From Bacillota bacterium (GTDB lineage Bacteria > Bacillota > Clostridia > Peptostreptococcales > Anaerovoracaceae), in the NCBI GenBank assembly GCA_017619985.1, contig JAFZRG010000008.1, positions 1 through 12,409 of the forward strand: a DNA stretch of 12,409 nt, read 5' to 3'. The notes under the pieces are model-generated. The model made no database searches. It had not been told where the DNA came from and worked only from the letters and a program-made list of their open reading frames with translations. This document shows positions 6,229 to 12,409 of the stretch, piece by piece. Position numbers and translations under genes: made by a program. Each line of letters starts with the position of its first letter. Positions within the stretch are counted from its first letter, which is position 1.

Positions 6229-8870
6229 TTGACGGCAACAGTCTGGTCAACAGGGCTTATTATGCCATTCAGAGACCGATGATGACGAAAGATGGGCTGT
6301 ACACGCAGGGCGTGTACGGCTTTCTTTCTATGCTGCAGAAGATACGGAAAGACTATAGACCCACGCACATGCTCGTCGCGTACGACCGCAAGGCGCCGAC
6401 GTTCCGCCATATCGAATACGGCGATTACAAGGCCGGCAGGCGCAAGATGCCGCTCGAACTGGCCATGGAACTGCCGGTTCTGAAAGACGTATTGGACGCC
6501 ATGGCGATCAAGCAGTATGAGATCGACGGTTTCGAAGCGGACGACATCATCGGAACGACCGCGAAAATGGCGGAAGAGGCCGGCGTGGAAGCGGTCATCA
6601 TCACAGGCGACCGCGACGCGCTGCAGCTCGCGACCGATAAGACGTCCGTCGTGATCACGAAGAAGGGCATCTCGGAGTTCAAACTGTACGACGACGCTGC
6701 CATGATCGAAGAATATGGGTTTGACCACGAACAGTTCATCGATTATAAGGGCCTGCGGGGCGACGATTCGGACAATATCCCGGGCATCCCGGGCATAGGT
6801 GAAAAAACTGCGACGAAGCTGATCCTGCAGTTCGGCAGTATCGAGAACATGATCGCGCACGTCGATGAGATCGAAAACGCCAAGCTGCGCGAAAAGATCG
6901 AAGACGGCGCGCAGACCGCCATGATGAGCAAGCGCCTGGCGACGATCATCACGAACGTGCCGGTGGACTATACCATCGAAGACTGCCGCATCGGCACGGA
7001 GGACCGCGACCGCCTGATCGAACTGTATAATAAGCTGGAATTCAAGACCTATCTCAAGAAACTGCTGGAAGAGGGCAGCGCGCCGGAAGAAGCGGGTCAC
7101 ACATCCTCTGCGGAAGCTGCTTCTGCGGAGATCGTGCAGCCGGAGAGCCTCGAACTGACAGACGACGTGCTGCGCGCCCTGAAAGACAGACAGGAGATCG
7201 GGATCGATATCGTGACGGACGGGAATCATAAAGATCTGCCTTCTGTCGACATGATCCAGATTTGCTGTGGAGATAAAGTCTATACCGGCCTGGCAGATGT
7301 TTCGCTGCTGTCCGGAAAAGCGCTGAATCTGTACGGAAGCGGTCTGGAAGACATCTGGTATGTCCTGATCAGTCACGGAGTCGATACATCCGCGATGGAG
7401 ACGGCAGGGGATCTGGCACTGGCGCAGTACGTGCTCGATCCGGCTGCAAAAGTGCTTCCGCTGCGCGACCTGGCGTTCTCCGAACTGAAGATCGATATCA
7501 ACGCCTCCGGATCAGGAGAGAACGCGCAACTGGATCTGTTCTCCGCAGCACCGGACCGCATGCAGGAGGAGAGAAACGCTGCAGGCTTGAAATTCGGGGC
7601 CCTGAAGACTCTGCGTTCCATGATGGAGCAGCGGATCGAGAGAAATGGTTTACAGAAAGTATATTATGATATAGAACTTCCGCTCTGCAAAGTCCTTTCC
7701 GAAATGGAGCGGAACGGCATAAACGTGGACGGCCAGGCTCTGAAGGACTTCGGAAAAGAGCTGAAAGTCCGCATCGATGCGCTCGTGAAAGAGATCTACG
7801 ACCTGGCCGGCGAAGAATTCAACATCAATTCGCCCATGCAACTGGGCAATATCCTGTTCGAGAAGATGGGCCTGCCAGCCGGAAAGAAGACGAAGAAAGG
7901 GTACTCCACCAACGCCGAGATCCTCGAAAAACTCGCGCCGGATTATCCTATCGTCGAAAAAGTGCTGGAATTCCGTACGCTTTCCAAGCTGAACAGCACG
8001 TACGTGGAAGGCCTGCTGCCCCTGATCGGAATCGACGGACGCATCCATGCGCATTTCCAGCAGACCGTGACCGCCACGGGCCGCATCAGCTGCACGGAAC
8101 CCAACCTGCAGAACATCCCGGTCCGACAGGAACTGGGCCGTCAACTGCGCAAGGTCTTTACCTCAGGCAGTGAAGACACCGTCCTTATCGGCGCGGACTA
8201 TTCGCAGATCGAACTGCGCGTACTGGCGCATATGTCCAAGGATCCGACGCTGATCGACGCGTTCAATCAGGGCCTGGATATCCACCGCGAAACGGCAGCC
8301 AAGGTCTTCGGCGTTCCGCAGGACAAGGTGACCCCGCTCATGCGTTCGAACGCGAAAGCGGTCAATTTCGGGGTCATCTACGGCATGAGCGGCTTCGGCC
8401 TGTCCGAAGAACTTTCAATCACCCGGAAACAGGCGGAACAGTACATCAAGGACTATTTCCACCGTTTCCCGGGCGTCAAGGCATTTATGGACGGCTGCGT
8501 CGCGGACTGCAAAGCGACAGGGGAGATCCGCACGCTGTACGGCAGACGCCGCAGCGTCCCGGAGATCCGCGCATCGCAGTTCATGGTGCGTCAGCTCGGC
8601 GAAAGACTTGCCATGAACACGCCCATCCAGGGAACGGCTGCAGACATCATCAAGCTGGCCATGATACGGACGGAAAAAGCGCTGAAAGAACAGTGCCCCG
8701 AGGCGCAGCTCATCCTGCAGATCCACGACGAACTCATTCTGCGGGTCCCTGCGGAACATGTGGAACAGGCGAAGAAGATCCTGCGCGAAAGCATGGAAAA
8801 CGCCGCTTGTCTGGATGTCAAACTGGATGTAGACTTAAACGTGGGCAAAAATTGGTACGAGTTGAAATAA
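6207..8870 (+). CDS. polA: DNA polymerase I
   Basis: The 887-residue protein has the full three-part layout. The 5'-3' nuclease occupies about residues 1-290, with metal-binding FEADD and GDRDALQL motifs and GDDSDNIPGIPGIG from residue 185. A degenerate 3'-5' exonuclease-like domain spans about 300-480. The polymerase domain follows, with motif A DYSQIELR at 664-671, motif B RSNAKAVNFGVIYG at 713-726 and motif C QIHDEL at 838-843. The role is gap filling, Okazaki fragment maturation and excision repair. The proofreading site looks dead: the DxE pair of exo I is D334-x-V336, and no YxxxD exo III motif is seen, as in Bacillus-type enzymes. AGGAG at 6196-6200 precedes the ATG, which lies inside the end of the anti-sigma-like gene. 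coaE follows 13 bases downstream, a linkage common in Firmicutes. Confidence 0.98.
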   Translation: MEERIVIIDGNSLVNRAYYAIQRPMMTKDGLYTQGVYGFLSMLQKIRKDYRPTHMLVAYDRKAPTFRHIEYGDYKAGRRKMPLELAMELPVLKDVLDAMAIKQYEIDGFEADDIIGTTAKMAEEAGVEAVIITGDRDALQLATDKTSVVITKKGISEFKLYDDAAMIEEYGFDHEQFIDYKGLRGDDSDNIPGIPGIGEKTATKLILQFGSIENMIAHVDEIENAKLREKIEDGAQTAMMSKRLATIITNVPVDYTIEDCRIGTEDRDRLIELYNKLEFKTYLKKLLEEGSAPEEAGHTSSAEAASAEIVQPESLELTDDVLRALKDRQEIGIDIVTDGNHKDLPSVDMIQICCGDKVYTGLADVSLLSGKALNLYGSGLEDIWYVLISHGVDTSAMETAGDLALAQYVLDPAAKVLPLRDLAFSELKIDINASGSGENAQLDLFSAAPDRMQEERNAAGLKFGALKTLRSMMEQRIERNGLQKVYYDIELPLCKVLSEMERNGINVDGQALKDFGKELKVRIDALVKEIYDLAGEEFNINSPMQLGNILFEKMGLPAGKKTKKGYSTNAEILEKLAPDYPIVEKVLEFRTLSKLNSTYVEGLLPLIGIDGRIHAHFQQTVTATGRISCTEPNLQNIPVRQELGRQLRKVFTSGSEDTVLIGADYSQIELRVLAHMSKDPTLIDAFNQGLDIHRETAAKVFGVPQDKVTPLMRSNAKAVNFGVIYGMSGFGLSEELSITRKQAEQYIKDYFHRFPGVKAFMDGCVADCKATGEIRTLYGRRRSVPEIRASQFMVRQLGERLAMNTPIQGTAADIIKLAMIRTEKALKEQCPEAQLILQIHDELILRVPAEHVEQAKKILRESMENAACLDVKLDVDLNVGKNWYELK

Positions 8871-8883
8871 AGGAAGGAACAAA

Positions 8884-9474
8884 ATGATTTACGGATTGAC
8901 AGGCGGGATCGGGTCCGGAAAGACCACAGTATCGAAGATTTTAAGAGACAAGGGCTTTATCGTTCTGGATGCTGACGAGATCGGCAAAGAGGTCACGGCC
9001 AAGGGCGAACCTCTGCTCCGCATGCTGGTGAAGGAATTCGGCGTCGACATCATTCAGGAGGACGGGGAGCTGGACCGCAGAAAACTAGCTAACCTCACGT
9101 TCGGAGACAGGGAAAAGACCAACCGCCTCAACGAACTGGTGCAGACTGCTATCCTGTGCCGCGCCATCGGACAGTTCCATAAACTCTCTCTGACGGAACC
9201 GCGCAAGGTGATGTTCTTCGACGTGCCGCTACTGTACGAAGCAGGCTGGGACCGCTACATGGAACAGGTCTGGCTCGTGACCGCGCCGGAAGACGTGCGC
9301 ATCGAGCGCGTGGAAGTACGCGACGGTCTTTCCGAAGAGGAGATCCGCCAGCGCATCCGGCTGCAGATGAGCGAGGAAGAGAAGAGCCAGCGGGCTGACG
9401 TGATCATCGAAAACGACGGCGGTATGGCCAAGCTGATGTCGCAGGTCGAAAAGGCGATTGCGGAGAATCTGTGA
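8884..9474 (+). CDS. coaE: Dephospho-CoA kinase
   Basis: The 196-residue cytoplasmic enzyme performs the last step of coenzyme A synthesis, ATP-dependent phosphorylation of the 3'-hydroxyl of dephospho-CoA. The P-loop GGIGSGKT is at 7-14, DAD at 29-31, and the DVPLLYEAGWD segment at 113-123. The C-terminal R-x-QMS-x2-EK-x3-RAD-x-IIEN-x-G signature lies at 159-179. The length is normal for the family. The His-Pro pair usually seen in the LN-x2-HP-x-I region is replaced by Gln-Thr (LNELVQTAI, 82-90). AAGGAAGG at 8871-8878 is a strong ribosome site. The stop TGA shares its last base with the next start (TGATG), so translation is coupled to the hydrogenase gene. Confidence 0.96.
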   Translation: MIYGLTGGIGSGKTTVSKILRDKGFIVLDADEIGKEVTAKGEPLLRMLVKEFGVDIIQEDGELDRRKLANLTFGDREKTNRLNELVQTAILCRAIGQFHKLSLTEPRKVMFFDVPLLYEAGWDRYMEQVWLVTAPEDVRIERVEVRDGLSEEEIRQRIRLQMSEEEKSQRADVIIENDGGMAKLMSQVEKAIAENL

Positions 9475-10874
9475 TGCAGAAGAAGTTCGAAAACAAAGTA
9501 GAAGTCGTCAAATACAGGGTCCTGCGCGAGCTTGCCAGGGCGCTTTGGGAGGATCACGACCCGTTCACGGTCTTCAACGACATCGCGAGCAAAGTCGTCA
9601 AAAAGGGCGAACCGCCAATGAGCTGCTGCATCTATAAGGACAGAGCGATCGTGGCGGACCGCATGCGCATGGGCATCGGCGAATATCACGGCCACAAGGA
9701 CACGATCCAGGTCGTGGACATCGCCTGCGACGAATGTCCGAAAGCCGGCTACATGGTGACCGACCTGTGCCGGGGCTGCCTGGCTCACAGCTGCCGGGAA
9801 GCCTGTCCCAGAGACGCGATCGCGATCGACGAGAGAGGGCACAGCCACATCGACAAGACCCGCTGCGTCGAATGCGGACGCTGCGCGGCAAGCTGCAAAT
9901 ACGGCGCGATCATCAATCTGACCCGTCCGTGCGAACGCGTGTGCCCGACCGGCGCGATACATATGGGAGAAGACGGCGCGGCCGTCGTGGATCAGGACAA
10001 GTGCATCGTCTGCGGTCTGTGCGTCTACGAGTGCCCGTTCGGAGCGCCGAACGATATCTCCGCTGTCGCGAACGTGATCCGGAAGATCAAGGCGGATGAC
10101 GGACGGAAAGTCTATGCTGTTGTGGCACCTTCCGTTGCGGCTCAGTTCCCCGACGGAACGACGGAACAGGTATACGCCGGCATCAAGGCACTCGGCTTCG
10201 ACGAAGTCGTGGAAGTCGCCATGGGTGCGGATGAAACGGCCCGTACGGAAGCTGCGGAACTGCTGGAGAAGGGCTTCCTGACCACCAGCTGCTGTCCGGC
10301 GTTCGTGGAATACATTCATATCAAGTTCCCCGAACTCGAACAGTACGTCAGCCATACGCTGTCGCCGATGGCCTATACAGGTAAGGCGATCAAAGAGAAG
10401 GATCCGGAAGCGGTCGTCGTCTTTATCGGCCCCTGCATGGCCAAGAAATATGAGCGTAAAAAGAACTGCGCGAAAGAATACATCGACTACGTTTTGACGT
10501 TCTTCGAACTGCAGGCGCTGTTCGATTCGAAGGATATCGTGCTTTCCGAACTGGAAGGGCTCGATCTGCAGGACGGAAGTTCCTTCGGCAGGGCATACTG
10601 CCGCAGCGGCGGCGTAGCCGCATCCGTCGTGGAAGCCATCCGGGAGATGGGCAGGGAGGACTTCGAGGTCAAGGCCGTTGTCTGCAACGGCATCGACGAA
10701 TGCAAGGCGGCGCTTCTGAAAGCTAAAGCCGGAAGACTCGACGGAAACATCATCGAAGGCATGTGCTGCCCGGGCGGCTGCATCAAGGGCAACGGAACGC
10801 TCGTGAACAAGCAGAATACCGATAAGTTCATCAACGAGTACGCCGCTTCCGCGGAAAAGCAGACGATCCTCTAG
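9474..10874 (+). CDS. Monomeric [FeFe]-hydrogenase, group B-like, with ferredoxin-type cluster domain
   Basis: The 466-residue protein joins iron-sulfur cluster domains to an H-cluster domain. Residues 85-187 hold many cysteines: C85-x2-C88, C99-x2-C102-x4-C107-x3-CP, C131-x2-C134-x2-C137-x3-C141, C153-x3-CP, and C177-x2-C180-x2-C183-x3-CP, enough for several [4Fe-4S] clusters. The three H-cluster motifs are TSCCP (271-275), PCMAKK (320-325) and MCCPGGC (430-436). By comparison with CpI, C274, C321, C432 and C436 would ligate the H-cluster and C273 would relay protons, so it should be catalytically competent. The variants TSCCPAF, GPCMAKK and GMCCPGGC, together with the N-terminal SCCIYKDRA segment, fit the poorly studied group B rather than classic HydA. 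It would interconvert protons and H2 with ferredoxin in the cytosol. ATG at 9474 (GGAG at 9462-9465) is preferred to the GTG at 9471. HydE/F/G maturases are not in the window. Confidence 0.9.
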   Translation: MQKKFENKVEVVKYRVLRELARALWEDHDPFTVFNDIASKVVKKGEPPMSCCIYKDRAIVADRMRMGIGEYHGHKDTIQVVDIACDECPKAGYMVTDLCRGCLAHSCREACPRDAIAIDERGHSHIDKTRCVECGRCAASCKYGAIINLTRPCERVCPTGAIHMGEDGAAVVDQDKCIVCGLCVYECPFGAPNDISAVANVIRKIKADDGRKVYAVVAPSVAAQFPDGTTEQVYAGIKALGFDEVVEVAMGADETARTEAAELLEKGFLTTSCCPAFVEYIHIKFPELEQYVSHTLSPMAYTGKAIKEKDPEAVVVFIGPCMAKKYERKKNCAKEYIDYVLTFFELQALFDSKDIVLSELEGLDLQDGSSFGRAYCRSGGVAASVVEAIREMGREDFEVKAVVCNGIDECKAALLKAKAGRLDGNIIEGMCCPGGCIKGNGTLVNKQNTDKFINEYAASAEKQTIL

Positions 10875-10890
10875 ATACAAGAGAATCATA

Positions 10891-10928
10891 AGACCCGGTC
10901 CTATAAGACCGGGTCTCTTGTTGTTTTT
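10891..10928 (+). terminator. Intrinsic terminator after the hydrogenase gene
   Basis: AGACCCGGTC (10891-10900) and GACCGGGTCT (10907-10916) form a perfect 10-pair stem with a CTATAA loop, followed by a T-rich tract ending in TTTTT (10924-10928). It lies 16 bases after the hydrogenase stop and appears to end the long plus-strand transcript. On the minus strand the sequence after the stem is only modestly T-rich, so it may also end mtnK but less efficiently. Confidence 0.9.
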
Positions 10929-10944
10929 ATAATCGATCTCAGCA

Positions 10945-12159
10945 TCAGTCGGCGAGATCGAACGTTTCGTCGAACGTCTTCAGATACTCGACATAATCCT
11001 TTCCGCTCGCCATCGCTTCCGGTTCCATCACGAACTTCATGCCGGCGATCATGCACAGGCGTTCTGCCTTTGCTTTTGCGGACTCGTCCTCGATGGACTT
11101 CAGATCCTTCACCTTGGAAGTTCCCACGGTGCGGCGGATGAGTTCCGTACCGGCGAAGCCTGCCTGGTCCTTAAAAATATCCGCGAGATACGCGTCGAAG
11201 AAGAGTTCGGACTTCATCTGGCGGTCAGCCGACAGTTCGCGCATCAGCTGCTTTGCCTTCGCGATGAACTTGTCGCAGAACGATTCGATCGTCATCAGGA
11301 TCCAGGCCAGATACGCGTCTTTGTCCAGACCGTCTTCCATGGTATATAAGCCGTTTGCGTAGGCGAAGATCATGTTGGCGATAAAGTTGCCAGTGTCGTA
11401 GCCGATGGGGCCGTAGAAGGCGAATTCGGGGTCCAGGATGCAGGTTTTTTCGGGAGTCACGAAGATGGAACCCGTATGCAGGTCGCCGTGGAGCAGGGCC
11501 TGCGCTTTCGTCTCGAACAGGGCTTTCAACATGCCGACCCTGGCGTGCAGTTCTTCGCTGCCGTAGATCCAGGTGCGCATGAACTCGTCGTTCTCCTGGG
11601 TCACGCCGTTGTCGTCCAGATCCTCGTAATAGGGCTCGGTCAGGACGTGGCGCTCGGTGATCTCGCACAGCTTCGGATTCGTGTAGCGCTTCACCAGTTC
11701 TTTCTTCGTCTCCGCACCGATGACCATGTCCGTGGATCCGATCAGGGCCTTGCCGCAGAAATCGGCGACGTCTTCGGCGAGGTTGGGGAAGATCTTGTGC
11801 GCGCAGAGCTCGTAACGCAGATTCTCGTAGCCCTTCATGTCCTCCATGACGATATTGTGCTCGTTCTCGTCGTAGAGATAGATCTCAGGGATGAGGGAAG
11901 GGCAATACTCACGCTGCAGCTTCAGCACTTCGCATTCGATCTTGCTGCGGTCGAAGCCGATGTGGCGGTTCGGGTTGACCCGAAGCGTATCCTCTGCGTG
12001 CTTGATGATGAGCGATTTGCCCGTCGATTCCTCTTCCACGCGGAAAACGAAGTTGATGTTGCCGTCGGACAGTTCGCTGGCTTTCAGCTGCGCGCCGGGT
12101 CCGAAGAAGTCCGGCAGATTCTTTTGGATGTATTCGACGGCGATCTGGGGCGTATACAT
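10945..12159 (-). CDS. mtnK: S-methyl-5-thioribose kinase
   Basis: The 404-residue protein belongs to the aminoglycoside-phosphotransferase-like kinase fold and matches MtnK in length and motifs. DGNINFVFRV (32-41) is the nucleotide-binding loop, HGDLHTGS (224-231) the catalytic loop, and DPEFAFYGPIGYDTGNF (243-259) the metal-binding segment in place of the usual DFG-like motif. The enzyme phosphorylates 5-methylthioribose, made from methylthioadenosine, on the 1-position. Its product is the substrate of MtnA, whose gene lies just upstream in the same direction, so the two act in sequence in methionine/MTA salvage. The ribosome site AAGGAGG (plus-strand 12165-12171) is near-perfect and overlaps the mtnA stop; the genes are 10 bases apart. 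Confidence 0.95.
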   Translation of the reverse strand: MYTPQIAVEYIQKNLPDFFGPGAQLKASELSDGNINFVFRVEEESTGKSLIIKHAEDTLRVNPNRHIGFDRSKIECEVLKLQREYCPSLIPEIYLYDENEHNIVMEDMKGYENLRYELCAHKIFPNLAEDVADFCGKALIGSTDMVIGAETKKELVKRYTNPKLCEITERHVLTEPYYEDLDDNGVTQENDEFMRTWIYGSEELHARVGMLKALFETKAQALLHGDLHTGSIFVTPEKTCILDPEFAFYGPIGYDTGNFIANMIFAYANGLYTMEDGLDKDAYLAWILMTIESFCDKFIAKAKQLMRELSADRQMKSELFFDAYLADIFKDQAGFAGTELIRRTVGTSKVKDLKSIEDESAKAKAERLCMIAGMKFVMEPEAMASGKDYVEYLKTFDETFDLAD

Positions 12160-12169
12160 AGGATCCTCC

Positions 12170-12409
12170 TTACAGTTCGAAATACTTATGCAGGTCTGCG
12201 GGTTTGAACAAACCCTTGTCGGTAGCGATGGCGGTGACGAATTCCGGCGGCGTGACGTCGAAAGCTGGATAATATCCCTTGACGCCGGGTTTCGTGAGTT
12301 TGATATCCATGGCGTGCAGCGTGAGCTCCGGGTCGCGCTCCTCGATGACGACGGAGTCGATGGACGGATGCGCAGGGTTCGGATTGCCCGCTGCGATATA
12401 GGGAACGCC
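12170..12409 (-). CDS. mtnA: Methylthioribose-1-phosphate isomerase (MtnA, eIF2B-like), C-terminal part
   Basis: The minus-strand frame runs off the window edge and gives the last 79 residues, starting GVPYIAAGNPNPAHPSID and containing VIEERDPE and GYYPAFDVTPPEFVTAI. IEERDP and PAFDVTP are typical of MtnA and its eIF2B-alpha-like relatives. MtnA converts methylthioribose-1-phosphate to methylthioribulose-1-phosphate. The catalytic Cys and Asp lie in the missing part, so a related ribose-1,5-bisphosphate isomerase-like enzyme cannot be strictly excluded, though the adjacent mtnK makes MtnA much the likeliest. The promoter and any S-box or other regulator would be outside the window. Confidence 0.85.
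   Translation of the reverse strand, partial: GVPYIAAGNPNPAHPSIDSVVIEERDPELTLHAMDIKLTKPGVKGYYPAFDVTPPEFVTAIATDKGLFKPADLHKYFEL

Noticed and set aside
7645..7680. AT-rich patch inside polA resembling a promoter (TTTACA, TATGAT)
   Set aside because: The boxes have wrong spacing (10 bases) or a poor -10 at the correct spacing, and no gene start follows nearby.
9471..9473. GTG start for the hydrogenase one codon before the ATG
   Set aside because: The ATG at 9474 has better spacing from GGAG and forms the common TGATG coupling; the difference is only one residue.
9255..10889. A 544-codon minus-strand open frame opposite coaE and the hydrogenase
   Set aside because: Both plus-strand genes are unmistakable; the antisense product has low-complexity, Asp/Arg/Val/Phe-rich composition and crosses two genes and the stem of the terminator region.
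11476..12207. A 243-codon plus-strand frame opposite mtnK
   Set aside because: It is an antisense shadow of a recognised kinase gene, spans the mtnA-mtnK junction and has biased Val/Leu/Asp composition.

Overview
The window looks like a piece of chromosome from an anaerobic, GC-rich member of the Clostridia (Firmicutes). The basis is the content: an anaerobic-type cobalamin gene pair, a polA-coaE linkage, a soluble [FeFe]-hydrogenase with group B-like motifs, a 6S-like RNA of the Firmicutes kind, methylthioribose salvage genes, and strong AGGAGG-type ribosome binding sites. No phage, insertion sequence, CRISPR array, tRNA or rRNA is visible. It is mostly coding; the longest stretch without a protein gene is about 200 bases (4473-4670), and a structured RNA fills it.

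Layout. (1) 1-2215, plus strand: the end of a cobalamin operon, with the C-terminus of the C17-methyltransferase CbiH/CobJ overlapping a three-domain CbiJ-CbiE-CbiT fusion. (2) 2226-2254: a hairpin terminator serving both convergent genes. (3) 2268-3644, minus strand: a MATE-family multidrug/Na+ antiporter. (4) 3652-3712: two back-to-back promoters, one for the MATE gene and one for yebC. (5) 3744-10874, plus strand: a long, tightly packed gene string of yebC, a 6S-like RNA, an ECF sigma factor, a membrane protein with a proline/glutamate-rich exterior that is probably its anti-sigma partner, polA, coaE and an [FeFe]-hydrogenase. No convincing terminator is seen until 10891-10928. (6) 10945-12409, minus strand: mtnK and the end of mtnA, for methionine/5-methylthioribose salvage.

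How it may work together. The region 3744-10874 could be a single transcription unit driven by one strong sigma-A-type promoter, with possible internal promoters before the anti-sigma-like gene and polA. It mixes gene-expression control (YebC, 6S RNA, ECF sigma/anti-sigma) with DNA repair polymerase, CoA synthesis and hydrogen metabolism. YebC-family proteins help ribosomes through proline-rich sequence, and the anti-sigma-like protein is strikingly proline-rich. That pairing is suggestive but unproven. Everything here is read from sequence by eye; no database search was possible.
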